From Brevibacterium sediminis (GTDB lineage: Bacteria; Actinomycetota; Actinomycetes; Actinomycetales; Brevibacteriaceae): a stretch of 64,000 nt of DNA. Positions 8,040 to 17,247 of the stretch are shown in pieces (positions within the stretch are counted from its first letter, which is position 1; each line of letters opens with the position of its first letter). The position numbers and the translations under genes are program-made. Below the pieces are notes generated by a model. That model searched no databases. It had not been told where the DNA came from and saw nothing but the letters and a program-made list of their open reading frames with translations. Where the stretch lies: positions 82,067-146,066 of the forward strand of contig NZ_JABKDD010000008.1 of NCBI RefSeq assembly GCF_013623905.1, written 5' to 3'.

Positions 8040-9427
8040 TCTGCCTTGACGACTTTCGCCGCGCGCAGGTCACGTCCAGCTTGCCCGAGGATCACGAGCG
8101 CGACCAGGACTCCGAGCAGAATCCACCACAGTGAACCGGTCATGAAGATGAGCACCATCGAGGCGAGGATCGGCACCAGACGGCGCAGCGACCACCACAC
8201 GTAGCCGCCGAAGCTCGGCATCGCCACATTCGCCGAATCTGCGACGGACTTGACCATGAAGTTCGGTCCGTTGCCGATGTAGGTGATGGCCCCACCCATG
8301 ACAGCGCCGAGCGAGACCGCGATGAGCAGGGTCTCGGGCACTCCCGCCACCTTCGGTTCACCCGGCACCTGGGCGGCCATCTCGAAGAAGGTGACATAGG
8401 TGGGAGCATTGTCGAGCACGGAGGACAGACCGCCGGTGAAGATGAACAGGGAGATCTCGCCCAGCGGGATCTTGTGGGCGATCTGCCCCAGGTACTGCAG
8501 GGCCGGCATCATCGTGAGGAAGATGCCGATGAAGAGCGACCCGACCTCGAGGATCGGCGTCCAGGTGAATTTGTTGAGATTGAACCGTGCACCGCGGTCA
8601 CCGACGAGGAATGACGTCACCGCGGAGACGAGCATGACGAGCTCACGCCACGGCACGAAGTCCGAGGCGCTCGCATGTCCTGTTTCGATCGCATGCAGGT
8701 CGACCGAAGGGATGAAAGCGACGGCCACGATGATGATCGCGAGGAACAGCAGACCGCTGGCGCCGCGCAGGCCGAGTTTGGTCACATACTCGGCATCTTT
8801 GGCCAGCGCCTCGGCCGGTTCCTTCGCATACATCTTCTTATCGAGTGCGAAGTAGCTGATGAGCAGCAGGGCGTTGACGAACAGCCAGTACGGCCAGAGC
8901 CCGAATGTCCATTCGAATGGCACTCCGCGCAGCATGCCGAGGAAAAGCGGCGGGTCGCCCAGCGGTGTGAGCAGACCGCCGCAGTTCGCGACGATGAAGA
9001 TCGTATAGATGACGGTGTGGGTGCGGTGCTTGCGGTCCTGATTCGTGTTGAGGATCGGGCGGATGAGCAGCATAGCCGCACCCGTGGTGCCGATGAACGA
9101 GGCGAGCACACCGCCGACAGCGAGGAAGATCGTGTTGTTCCGCGGAGTCGCCTTGATGTCGCCGACGAGGAAGATTCCGCCCGAGGCGACGAAGAGGCTG
9201 CCGATGAGCATGATGAATTGGAAGTACTCGAGCAGCGCGTGGATGACGGTCGTCGACTCTCCGCTGAGCAGGAACCACACGGCGATCGGCACACCGAGGA
9301 TGAGCGCGACGATGAGCTTGACGAGGTTGCGATCCCAGATCTTCTCCGTGGCCGGAATGAGCGGGAGCACCGCGATGCATCCGAGCAGCAGAACAAACGG
9401 AATGATGCTCCACCAGGCCACGACCAT
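8036..9427 (-). CDS. NhaD/ArsB-superfamily sodium:proton antiporter-like permease
   Basis: 463 residues and about 12 membrane helices (ion transporter superfamily). Visible family features include the GTTGAAMLLIRPIL segment early on, the NCGGLLTPLGDPPLFLGML motif in the middle, and SSVLDNAPTYVTF plus GAITYIGNGPNFMVK near the end. These paired hairpin-like motifs match NhaD/ArsB carriers that exchange sodium or oxyanions. Annotated relatives are usually called sodium:proton antiporters; the transported ion here is inferred. ATG at 9427 is preceded by AAAGGAG at good spacing. It is first of two genes with the MFS permease. Confidence 0.85.
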   Translation of the reverse strand: MVVAWWSIIPFVLLLGCIAVLPLIPATEKIWDRNLVKLIVALILGVPIAVWFLLSGESTTVIHALLEYFQFIMLIGSLFVASGGIFLVGDIKATPRNNTIFLAVGGVLASFIGTTGAAMLLIRPILNTNQDRKHRTHTVIYTIFIVANCGGLLTPLGDPPLFLGMLRGVPFEWTFGLWPYWLFVNALLLISYFALDKKMYAKEPAEALAKDAEYVTKLGLRGASGLLFLAIIIVAVAFIPSVDLHAIETGHASASDFVPWRELVMLVSAVTSFLVGDRGARFNLNKFTWTPILEVGSLFIGIFLTMMPALQYLGQIAHKIPLGEISLFIFTGGLSSVLDNAPTYVTFFEMAAQVPGEPKVAGVPETLLIAVSLGAVMGGAITYIGNGPNFMVKSVADSANVAMPSFGGYVWWSLRRLVPILASMVLIFMTGSLWWILLGVLVALVILGQAGRDLRAAKVVKAE

Positions 9428-9451
9428 CCGGGGACTCCTTTATTCAGTGTC

Positions 9452-9467
9452 GACGAGCAGGCTCGTC
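9452..9467. promoter_or_regulatory. Short palindrome upstream of the antiporter gene
   Basis: GACGAGC-AG-GCTCGTC, seven-base arms around two bases, lies 25 bases before the antiporter start codon. It could be an operator or simple secondary structure; nothing else supports it. Confidence 0.3.
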
Positions 9468-9621
9468 CAGTCGACGTTGACGCTGTCTTACTCTACTGAA
9501 CTCGCGCAGCGCATCGGACCACGGTCTGCCACACGGACGTAGCTTGCCCATGGATGCAAAGAGCCGCCGGCGAAGATCGTTCAGTTCGCCGAGGCGGCCG
9601 GTGAGTCAGCAGAGGTGCCGG

Positions 9622-10125
9622 TCAGTTCGCCGAGGCGGAGGCCGATTCCTCGGCGGGAATGCGATCCTTGCGCAGTCCGATGAGCAGACCGCCGATCGCG
9701 ACGACGAAGACGAGACCGAGCCCGACGGTCAGTCCCGGTTCGGCCTGGTAGGCCTTGGCCACTGCTTTGAAGCCGAGGAACCCGACGGTCGAGTAGATGA
9801 GCGCCCACAGCGATCCTCCGACGGCGAGCGCCGGGACGTAGCGGCGGTAGCGCATCCCCGTGGTTCCGGCAGCGAGGTTGACCACGGTCTGCAGCCCGAC
9901 GGTGAGGAAGCTCAGGGCCACGACGGGCGCCCCGAAGCGGTCGATGGTGTCCTCGGCGCGGCGGTATTTGGGTCCGGCCATGATCTTCTCGACCCGGTGG
10001 AACTTGCGGATTCCCTTGCGGGCGAAGCGGCCGAGGACGAAGGTGCCGCCGGCGCGGACGACAATGATGCCGAACATGATCAGCCATGTCACTGCGATCG
10101 GAAACGACCAGTCGAGCGGATTCAT
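9622..10125 (-). CDS. DedA family (VTT domain) membrane protein
   Basis: 167 residues. Features of DedA/SNARE-associated proteins: an amphipathic N-terminus, the FARKGIRKFHRVEKI region, FGAPVVALSFLTVGLQTVVNLAAGTTGMRYRRYVP (positions about 9850-9950) and two C-terminal helices. Family members are thought to flip phospholipids or undecaprenyl phosphate. The start ATG at 10125 encodes MNPLDWSF. The gene stands alone between divergent intergenic regions, with a possible iron box about 85 bases upstream. The C-terminus ends in a short Ala/Ser tail. Confidence 0.8.
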   Translation of the reverse strand: MNPLDWSFPIAVTWLIMFGIIVVRAGGTFVLGRFARKGIRKFHRVEKIMAGPKYRRAEDTIDRFGAPVVALSFLTVGLQTVVNLAAGTTGMRYRRYVPALAVGGSLWALIYSTVGFLGFKAVAKAYQAEPGLTVGLGLVFVVAIGGLLIGLRKDRIPAEESASASAN

Positions 10126-10210
10126 CGGTGCGGCGCACTCCTCACTCTGGGCATTCCGCTGCGCGGACGCACTGCGGCTTCACGGATCGGTCGCTCCCAT
10201 CATAGCCCCG

Positions 10211-10229
10211 TTAGGTTAGGTTTCCCTCA
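10211..10229 (-). promoter_or_regulatory. Possible DtxR/IdeR-type iron box
   Basis: TTAGGTTAGGTTTCCCTCA matches 15 of 19 positions of the actinobacterial consensus TTAGGTTAGGCTAACCTAA; the left half is perfect. It lies 85 bases before the DedA start and just after the amidohydrolase stop, so DedA is the only gene it could control. The weak right half lowers confidence. Confidence 0.45.
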
Positions 10230-10276
10230 CAGAGCGGCCGGTCGAGACCGATCTCACCCACCGAGGCGGTGACCGC

Positions 10277-11491
10277 TCAGACGCGCCCACCATCGAGGTA
10301 GACCGAGTTGACCCGGTTCTCGATTCCACGGACGTCGGCGGTGCGCAGGTCGCCGTCCACGACGACGAGGTCGGCCAGTCCGCCCTCACCGATTCGGCCG
10401 ACCCGATCTTCATCGAGCAGGCGGGCTGCCACGGAGGTTCCGGCGGCGAGCGCCTCCGTCGTGGACAGTCCCACCTCGGCCAGCAGGCTGATCTCTTCGA
10501 GGTTCTCCCCGTGCGGGCCGACTCCGGCATCGGTGCCCAGCGCGATCGGGACTCCTGCTTCGTGGGCCCGGCTGATCGACTCCTGGTGGGCGTCGACGAC
10601 GCGTCGGGCCTTGTCCACGACGGAGGCAGGCAGCCCGGCACCGGCATCGGCGGCCTTGATGACGGCCTGCGGGGCCTGCAGGGTCGGGACAAGGAAGGTG
10701 CCGTGCTCGAGCATGAGGTCGATGGCTTCGTCGTCGAGGTAGATTCCGTGTTCGATCGAGCGCACCCCGGCACGGACGGCGTTCTTGATTCCCGGTGCGC
10801 CCTGCGCGTGGGACATCACATACGCGCCTTGGGCGGCCGCCTCGGCGACGATGACAGCGATCTCGGCTTCGGTGAATTGGGAGTGCCGCGGATCGTCGCG
10901 AGGGGAGAGCACTCCCCCGGTCGAGCAGATCTTGATGTGGTCGGCCCCGGCCCGCAGCAGTTCGCGGGTCTTCTTCTGCACCTCTTCGAGTCCGTCGGCG
11001 ACGCCCGAGGGCCGGCCGGGGTGCGGGGCCAGGAAAGGAGACTCCGCCCCGGAGACGAGGTGGAAGTCTCCGTGGCCACCGGTCTGGGACATGATGTTGA
11101 CGGCGATCGTCAGCCGCGGACCGCGCACCACTCCGGTCTCCACGGCGACCTTCGCACCGAGGTCTGTGCCTCCGGCATCGCGCACGGTCGTCACTCCGCC
11201 CTTGAGAGTGGCTTCCATATTCTTCACAGAGTTATAGAACTGGAGCGAGAACGGGTCGTGGAAGTTCGAGGTGGCTGCCGCGCCGCTGCTCGTGAGGTGG
11301 ACGTGGCAGTCGATGACTCCGGGGATGATCGTCTTCCCCGCGCAGTCGATGTGGTCGTCTCCGGCGTTGTGCGAACCCTGCCCTCCTTCCGCCACCGAGG
11401 CGATCCGTCCGCCGTCGATGACGACGTCCCGGGTGCCGGGCAGAAAGCGAGTTCCGTCGAAGACCGTGGCGTGGGTGAGAACTGTGACCAT
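10277..11491 (-). CDS. Amidohydrolase family protein (imidazolonepropionase/prolidase-like)
   Basis: 404 residues, a metal-dependent amidohydrolase with the HxH motif in VIDCHVHLTSSG, a possible bridging lysine in HIKICSTGGV, histidines in MSHAQG and SIEHGIYL, and the catalytic Asp in ALGTDAGVG. This sub-group includes dipeptidases acting on prolyl or arginyl dipeptides; the true substrate is unknown. The frame is open to 11506, but the ATG at 11491 (MVTVLTHATVFDG) has AGGAG eight bases upstream and is chosen. No signal peptide, so cytosolic. Divergent from the Pls-type synthetase gene, with 256 bases between. Confidence 0.88.
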   Translation of the reverse strand: MVTVLTHATVFDGTRFLPGTRDVVIDGGRIASVAEGGQGSHNAGDDHIDCAGKTIIPGVIDCHVHLTSSGAAATSNFHDPFSLQFYNSVKNMEATLKGGVTTVRDAGGTDLGAKVAVETGVVRGPRLTIAVNIMSQTGGHGDFHLVSGAESPFLAPHPGRPSGVADGLEEVQKKTRELLRAGADHIKICSTGGVLSPRDDPRHSQFTEAEIAVIVAEAAAQGAYVMSHAQGAPGIKNAVRAGVRSIEHGIYLDDEAIDLMLEHGTFLVPTLQAPQAVIKAADAGAGLPASVVDKARRVVDAHQESISRAHEAGVPIALGTDAGVGPHGENLEEISLLAEVGLSTTEALAAGTSVAARLLDEDRVGRIGEGGLADLVVVDGDLRTADVRGIENRVNSVYLDGGRV

Positions 11492-11747
11492 GGGCGTGCT
11501 CCTCATCGTTGAAAATCAGCTGGTCGACCGTGAACGGCCGTCCCCTCACATCTATCACGAACGACCTCTCCGTGACGATCAGGGCGGTGACACGGAGAAC
11601 AGTGACTTAAGATCAGACATCGGAACCGGAACGCGCACTGTTCGCGCCCCGACCCGTGTTCACGTCCGCGACACCTTCCTGGGTTATGGTCACCGGCGGT
11701 ACCGGTCGGCCCGGCGCCGATCAGCTCCCGAACGACCCGGAAGACAC

Positions 11748-14700
11748 GTGAGAGAATACGCACCGCAGTTCCCGTCCCCCGTAAGGCCCCGTGAGGACCG
11801 CACCCTCATCGACGTCCTCCTCGAGTCGGCCGCCGCGCATCCCGATCAGCCGGCCCTCGACGACGGCACCCGGGTGCTCAGCTATTCGGAGCTCATCACT
11901 GCGATCCGCGATCTCGCACTGGAGATGGCCGAGACCGGGATCGGCCCCGGTGACAAGGTCGGCGTCCGTGTCCCCTCGGGGTCGGTGGATCTGTACCTGG
12001 CGATCCTCGCCACGCTCATGCTCGGCGCGGCCTACGTTCCCGTCGACGTCGACGATCCGGATGAGCGGGCGCGCACCGTGTTCGCCGAGGCGGCCGTGAC
12101 CGGAGTGATCACCGCCGGACCACACATCGAATCCCGCACCGACCGCGGACCCCTCGACCGTTCCGAGCTGCGGTCCCCCACTCCCGATGACGACTGCTGG
12201 GTGATCTTCACCTCCGGGTCGACGGGCACCCCGAAGGGCGTTGCCGTCACCCACCGTTCGGCCGCGGCCTTCGTCGACGCCGAGGCGGCCCTGTTCTGCG
12301 TCGAGGAGCCGCTGGGTCCCGGCGACCGCGTTCTGGCGGGACTGTCCGTGGCCTTCGACGCCAGCTGCGAGGAGATGTGGTTGGCATGGCGGCACGGAGC
12401 ATGCCTGGTCCCGGCCCCGCGTGCGCTGGTGAAGTCCGGGATGGATCTGGGTCCGTGGCTGTCGTCGCGGCAGATCACCGTCGTCTCGACCGTGCCGACC
12501 CTGGCCGCGCTGTGGCCGGCGGAGAGTCTCGACAATGTCCGCCTCCTCATCTTCGGCGGCGAGGCGTGTCCACCCGAACTCGGACGGCGGCTCAGTGATG
12601 ATGACCGCGAGGTGTGGAACACCTATGGTCCCACCGAGGCGACCGTCGTCGCCTGTGCCGCCGTGCTCGACGGATCCGAGCCGGTGCGCATCGGCCTGCC
12701 GCTCAAGGGCTGGGACCTGGCCGTCGTCGATGCCGAGGGCGTGCCCGTCGCCGATGGAGAGACCGGTGAGCTCATCATCGGCGGGGTCGGTCTGGCCCGC
12801 TATCTCGACCCGGCCAAGGACGCCGAGAAGTTCGCCCCCATGCCGAGTCTCGGCTGGGAGCGGGCGTATCGGTCGGGCGACCTCGTCGTCAACGATCCGG
12901 CCGGGCTGATCTTCGTCGGTCGCGCCGACGAGCAGATCAAGCTCGGGGGCAGGCGCATCGAGCTCGGTGAGATCGATGCCGCCCTGCAGGCTCTGCCCGG
13001 AGTCGAGGGTGCCGCGGCGGCGGTGAAGAAGACCGCGGCCGGCACGGACGTCCTCATCGGCTATCTCGCCCCCGGTGCCGGTTCCGGCGAGGCCGATCTT
13101 TCCGCCTGGGAGGCCCGACTGCGTGACGAGCTGCCGGCCGCGCTCGTTCCCCGTCTGGCTCTCGTCGAGGATCTGCCCACGAAGACCTCGGGCAAGGTCG
13201 ACCGCAATGCCCTGCCGTGGCCGCTCGATGACGGCGCCGAGGCGGCCGGATCCGATGAGGTCTTCGACGAGGACACGGAGTGGGTCGCCGAGCAGTGGGC
13301 CGCGGTCCTCGGTGCCCGACCCGGCAGCGCTACGGACTTCTTCACCGCCGGCGGCGGTTCACTGGGAGCAGCGCAGCTCGTGTCCCGGCTGCGCACCCGC
13401 CATCCCAGCGTCACCGTCGGCGATATCTACGCCCATCCGCGCTTCGGCGCCCTGTCCAGGCTCTGCCGCGGCGAAGAAGGATCCGGCATCGGACCGACGG
13501 GTCCCAAGCGCACGATCACACGCACTTCCCGGGGGATGCAGGCCTTCCAGGTTCTGCTCGGGATCCCGGTGCACATCCTCGGCGGGGTTCGGTGGGTGGT
13601 GCTGGCGATGCTGGCGGCAAATATCGGTGTCGGACTAGGCGCGGATCTGCCGCTGACTCCGTGGCCGGTCATCATCGTCCTCTTCCTCGTCTTCGTCACC
13701 GCCTGGGGACGAATGCTCATCTCTGCGGGAGCGGCGCGTCTGCTCATGATCGGGATCCGGCCCGGGGACTATCCGCGATCGGGCTGGGTGCACAAGCGAC
13801 TGTGGCTGGCCGAGCATATCGCCGATCTTGCTGCGGCGGTCTCGGTGGCGAGCGCACCCTGGGTGACCTGGTATGCGAAGCTGTTGGGCAACCGCATCGG
13901 GCCCGATGCCGATCTGCACTCGGTGCCGCCGGTGACCGGTTTCCTCACCCTCGGCGAGGGTGCGGCGGTCGAACCCGAGGTCGATCTCAAGGGCTGGTGG
14001 GTCGATGGCGATCTGCTGCGCATCGGACCTATCGACATCAGTCGCAATGCCACGATCGGCGCCCGGTCGACGCTCATGCCCGGCGCCGAGGTGGGCGTCG
14101 GGGCCCTCATCGAAGCCGGATCCGCAGTGACCGGGCGGGTGCGGAAGAATCAGATCTACTCGGGTTCACCGGCCGTGCGCGTCGGGAAGGCGAAGAAGTC
14201 CTGGCCTGCTCCCCCGCCTAGGCGGCGTCTGCCGTTCCTGTTCTATGCCATCGGTTCGCAGATCAATGCGCTGCTGCCGTATCTCGCTGTGGTGCCGGGC
14301 ATTGCCTTGATGCTCGCGCTGTCCGGGATCGAGGTCGTCGAGTCGCCCTGGCTGTTGGTGGCGTGGTCACCGGTCGTGGCCTGTCTGTGGTTCTTCACCA
14401 CTGCACTGTTCATCCTCATCGCTGTGCGGATCCTGGCGATCGGCATGGAAGAGGGAGAGTTCCCTGTCCGCTCGGCCCGCGGTTACCGGGTGTGGGCGAC
14501 GGAGCGGCTGCTCGACATGGCCCGGGACCTGCTGTTCCCCCTCTACGCGTCGATGCTCACCCCGTGGTGGCTGCGCCTCCTCGGTGCGAAGGTAGGTCCG
14601 GGCACTGAGATCTCCACCGTTGTCTTCGTTCCGAAGATGACGACGATCGCGGCCGGTGCCTTCCTCGCCGATGACACCATGGTCGCCAGCTACGAACTCG

Positions 14701-15707
14701 GCCACGGCTGGATGCGGGCCGGGCGCGCGAAGGTCGGCAAACGCGCCTTCCTCGGCAACTCGGGAATCGCCTCACCCGGCCGCAGAGTGCCGAAGAACTC
14801 CCTCGTGGCGGTGCTGTCGGCGGCACCGGCGAAGGCGAAGAAGGGATCGTCGTGGCTCGGCTCTCCCCCGGTGCAGCTGCGCCGCGCCGCCGTGGAATCC
14901 GACGAGTCGCTCACCTACGCTCCGACCTTCGGGGTCAAGGCCGCCCGTGCCTTTTGGGAGACCCTGCGGATCTCATCGATCATCGCCGGCGGCGTGCTCA
15001 TCACAGCTGTCGTGCTCACCATCTGGTTCTTCCTCGGGCTACCGGGCGGGGTGGCCGCTCAGTCGACGACGTTCCTCACCTCCGTGCTGCTGGCCCTGCT
15101 CACCTCGGGGGTCGTGATGATGGCCGCCGGTGCCGTGGCGGCGGGACTGGCCGTGGCTGCGAAATGGATCCTCGCCGGTCCGATCCGGCCCGGGGAGCAT
15201 CCGCTGTGGTCGTCATTCATCTGGCGCAACGAGGTCGCCGACTGCTTCGTCGAGCTCGTGGCCGCTCCCTGGTTCGCCCGGAACGCCGTGGGCACGCCGG
15301 CGATCGTGTGGTACCTGCGGGCGATGGGTGCGAAGATCGGGCACGGCGTATGGTGCGAGTCCTACTGGCTGCCGGAGGCCGACCTCGTCGACCTCGGGGA
15401 CAACTCGACGGTCAACCGCGGCTGTGTGGTCCAGACTCACCTGTTCCACGATCGGGTGATGAGCCTTGATACCGTTCAACTCGATCCCGGTGCCACTTTG
15501 GGACCCAACAGCGTCATCCTCCCAGCCTCCACCCTGGGGGAGAACGCCACTGTCGGGGCGACGTCGCTGGTCATGCGCGGCGAGTTCGTGCCGGCCCATG
15601 CCTACTTCAGCGGCAATCCTGTCATACCCTGGGTGGATGCCCCAGAACTTCCCTCACTCGAAGAAGAAGACCGAGACGGCGACCGATCGAGCCGATCGCA
15701 TGCTTGA
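11748..15707 (+). CDS. Pls/PosA-family single-module NRPS with membrane hexapeptide-repeat C-terminus
   Basis: 1319 residues. Residues 20-520 are an adenylation domain: A3 in FTSGSTGTPKGVAVTHR, A5 NTYGPTEATVV, YRSGDLV, GRADEQIKLGGRRIELGEID and Lys in PTKTSGKVDR. Ser538 in GGGSLGAAQ is the phosphopantetheine site of a carrier domain. From about 590 on, pairs of membrane helices alternate with left-handed beta-helix (LpxA-like) domains, the hallmark of epsilon-poly-L-lysine synthetase. There is no condensation or thioesterase domain. Reading the specificity positions against PheA gives D-A-E-S-I-G-T-V-V-K, close to the bacitracin lysine code DAESIGSVCK, so a cationic amino acid is likely. The GTG start at 11748 is chosen because homology begins there; a GGAAG precedes it. 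It overlaps the M1 peptidase start by eight bases. Confidence 0.9.
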   Translation: MREYAPQFPSPVRPREDRTLIDVLLESAAAHPDQPALDDGTRVLSYSELITAIRDLALEMAETGIGPGDKVGVRVPSGSVDLYLAILATLMLGAAYVPVDVDDPDERARTVFAEAAVTGVITAGPHIESRTDRGPLDRSELRSPTPDDDCWVIFTSGSTGTPKGVAVTHRSAAAFVDAEAALFCVEEPLGPGDRVLAGLSVAFDASCEEMWLAWRHGACLVPAPRALVKSGMDLGPWLSSRQITVVSTVPTLAALWPAESLDNVRLLIFGGEACPPELGRRLSDDDREVWNTYGPTEATVVACAAVLDGSEPVRIGLPLKGWDLAVVDAEGVPVADGETGELIIGGVGLARYLDPAKDAEKFAPMPSLGWERAYRSGDLVVNDPAGLIFVGRADEQIKLGGRRIELGEIDAALQALPGVEGAAAAVKKTAAGTDVLIGYLAPGAGSGEADLSAWEARLRDELPAALVPRLALVEDLPTKTSGKVDRNALPWPLDDGAEAAGSDEVFDEDTEWVAEQWAAVLGARPGSATDFFTAGGGSLGAAQLVSRLRTRHPSVTVGDIYAHPRFGALSRLCRGEEGSGIGPTGPKRTITRTSRGMQAFQVLLGIPVHILGGVRWVVLAMLAANIGVGLGADLPLTPWPVIIVLFLVFVTAWGRMLISAGAARLLMIGIRPGDYPRSGWVHKRLWLAEHIADLAAAVSVASAPWVTWYAKLLGNRIGPDADLHSVPPVTGFLTLGEGAAVEPEVDLKGWWVDGDLLRIGPIDISRNATIGARSTLMPGAEVGVGALIEAGSAVTGRVRKNQIYSGSPAVRVGKAKKSWPAPPPRRRLPFLFYAIGSQINALLPYLAVVPGIALMLALSGIEVVESPWLLVAWSPVVACLWFFTTALFILIAVRILAIGMEEGEFPVRSARGYRVWATERLLDMARDLLFPLYASMLTPWWLRLLGAKVGPGTEISTVVFVPKMTTIAAGAFLADDTMVASYELGHGWMRAGRAKVGKRAFLGNSGIASPGRRVPKNSLVAVLSAAPAKAKKGSSWLGSPPVQLRRAAVESDESLTYAPTFGVKAARAFWETLRISSIIAGGVLITAVVLTIWFFLGLPGGVAAQSTTFLTSVLLALLTSGVVMMAAGAVAAGLAVAAKWILAGPIRPGEHPLWSSFIWRNEVADCFVELVAAPWFARNAVGTPAIVWYLRAMGAKIGHGVWCESYWLPEADLVDLGDNSTVNRGCVVQTHLFHDRVMSLDTVQLDPGATLGPNSVILPASTLGENATVGATSLVMRGEFVPAHAYFSGNPVIPWVDAPELPSLEEEDRDGDRSSRSHA

Positions 15708-17163
15708 TTCCTACACCCAGGGCGTCGGCAATGCGGACCTTCACATCGACCACTACGATCTCGACCTCGACTACCGGATCGGCCCGAATCGGCTCTCCGC
15801 CAGGGCGGTGCTCAAGGGACGCGTCCTCACGGAAACTTCGTCGATCGTCCTCGACCTCACGGGTCTGCGGGTGACGAAAGCCAGCGTCAACGGCAAGAAG
15901 GTCCGCTTCTCCGCACGAGGGAAGAAGCTGCGGCTGACGACCCCTGCACTAAAGAGCGACCAGCCTGTGGTCATCGACATCAGCTACACGGGCAATCCGG
16001 AACCGGCGATCGGCACCTGGGGAGACGTCGGCTGGGAGGAGCTCGAAGACGGGGTGCTCGTGGCCGGTCAGCCCGTCGGTGCCTCGACCTGGTTCCCGTG
16101 CAATGACCATCCCTCGAACAAATCCCAGTACAGGGTCTCGGTGCTCGTCGAGTCCGAGTACACGGTGGTGTCCAATGGGTCGCTGACGAAGAAGACGCGC
16201 AAGGCAGGGCGGACCCGCTGGACCTATGAGTCGACGACTCCCCTGGCGACCTATTTGGCGACGGTGCAGATCGGTCGCTACAAGTACGGGCAGATTCCAT
16301 TGAGCTCCGGTGCGACGAGGTTCGGCGCCGCGATGCGCGGGGCGGCGAAGGATGCCGTTGCCGGTTCGGCCAGAGACGCCCTATCGAGCGCTGTCCGAGG
16401 AGTCGCCGGCGCTGCCGGCAAGGACGTGTCTGTTCACGATTCGTCGGGCAAGCGAACGAGGCACAGCCGCAGCGAGTCCCCTGTTTCCCTCGGTGTCTAT
16501 GCCGATGATCATTGGGATGTGGCAGTCGAACGCCTCGGCGTCCAACACGGAATGATGAACCTGTTCATCGACCGCTTCGGACCCTATCCGTTCGACGTCT
16601 ATGACGTGGTCGTGACCGATGATGTGCTCGAGATCCCGCTCGAGTCGCAGCCGCTGTCCGTGCTCGGTCCCAATCATCTGGGACCGGAGTGGGAGGCCGA
16701 GCGTCTCGTCGCCCACGAGATGGCGCACCAGTGGTTCGGAAACTCGCTCACACCGTCACGGTGGAGGGACATCTGGCTCAATGAGGGCTTCGCCTGCTAT
16801 GCGGAGTGGCTGTGGTCGGAGGAGTCCGGGCGTGCGAGTGCCGATGAGCGTGCGCGGCAGTGGTGGGAGGAGCTGTCCGCTCAGCCTCAGGACATCTTGC
16901 TCGGTGATCCGGGTGGGCCGGACATGTTCGATGACCGCGTGTATAAGCGCGGTGCCCTGTGCCTGCATGCTCTGCGCATCGAACTCGGCGATGCGGAGTT
17001 CTTCACCGCCGTCGGCGAGTGGACGAAGCGGTACCGTCATTCGTCGGTGAGCACCGAGGAGTTCATCCGCTGTGTCTCCGAAGTGGCAGACCGTGACATC
17101 GCCGAGGTGGTCCGGCCTTGGCTCGAGGAACTCGAACTTCCGAATCTTCCGGACCTTCCATAA
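15700..17163 (+). CDS. M1 family metallopeptidase (aminopeptidase N-like)
   Basis: 487 residues, a zinc aminopeptidase. The zinc site is HEMAH at residues 339-343 with distal Glu362 in LNEGFACYAEW; the substrate-anchoring region before it reads VLEIPLESQ rather than a textbook GAMEN. No signal peptide is evident. A basic, Ala/Ser-rich insert of about 55 residues (205-260) interrupts the fold. The ATG at 15700 overlaps the synthetase stop; an alternative ATG at 15637 would add 21 residues. The overlap implies coupled expression. Zinc aminopeptidases degrade epsilon-poly-lysine in Streptomyces producers, so turnover of the neighbouring synthetase product is a reasonable inference. A general peptidase role is equally possible. 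Confidence 0.9.
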   Translation: MLDSYTQGVGNADLHIDHYDLDLDYRIGPNRLSARAVLKGRVLTETSSIVLDLTGLRVTKASVNGKKVRFSARGKKLRLTTPALKSDQPVVIDISYTGNPEPAIGTWGDVGWEELEDGVLVAGQPVGASTWFPCNDHPSNKSQYRVSVLVESEYTVVSNGSLTKKTRKAGRTRWTYESTTPLATYLATVQIGRYKYGQIPLSSGATRFGAAMRGAAKDAVAGSARDALSSAVRGVAGAAGKDVSVHDSSGKRTRHSRSESPVSLGVYADDHWDVAVERLGVQHGMMNLFIDRFGPYPFDVYDVVVTDDVLEIPLESQPLSVLGPNHLGPEWEAERLVAHEMAHQWFGNSLTPSRWRDIWLNEGFACYAEWLWSEESGRASADERARQWWEELSAQPQDILLGDPGGPDMFDDRVYKRGALCLHALRIELGDAEFFTAVGEWTKRYRHSSVSTEEFIRCVSEVADRDIAEVVRPWLEELELPNLPDLP

Positions 17164-17247
17164 AAGGGCCAGGGGGCTGAGGAGCTGACTGCGCCTAAGT
17201 AAATTCCAGCTCCAGAAGCTGTTGCGAACTCTCGGCAGCGGTGTGCC

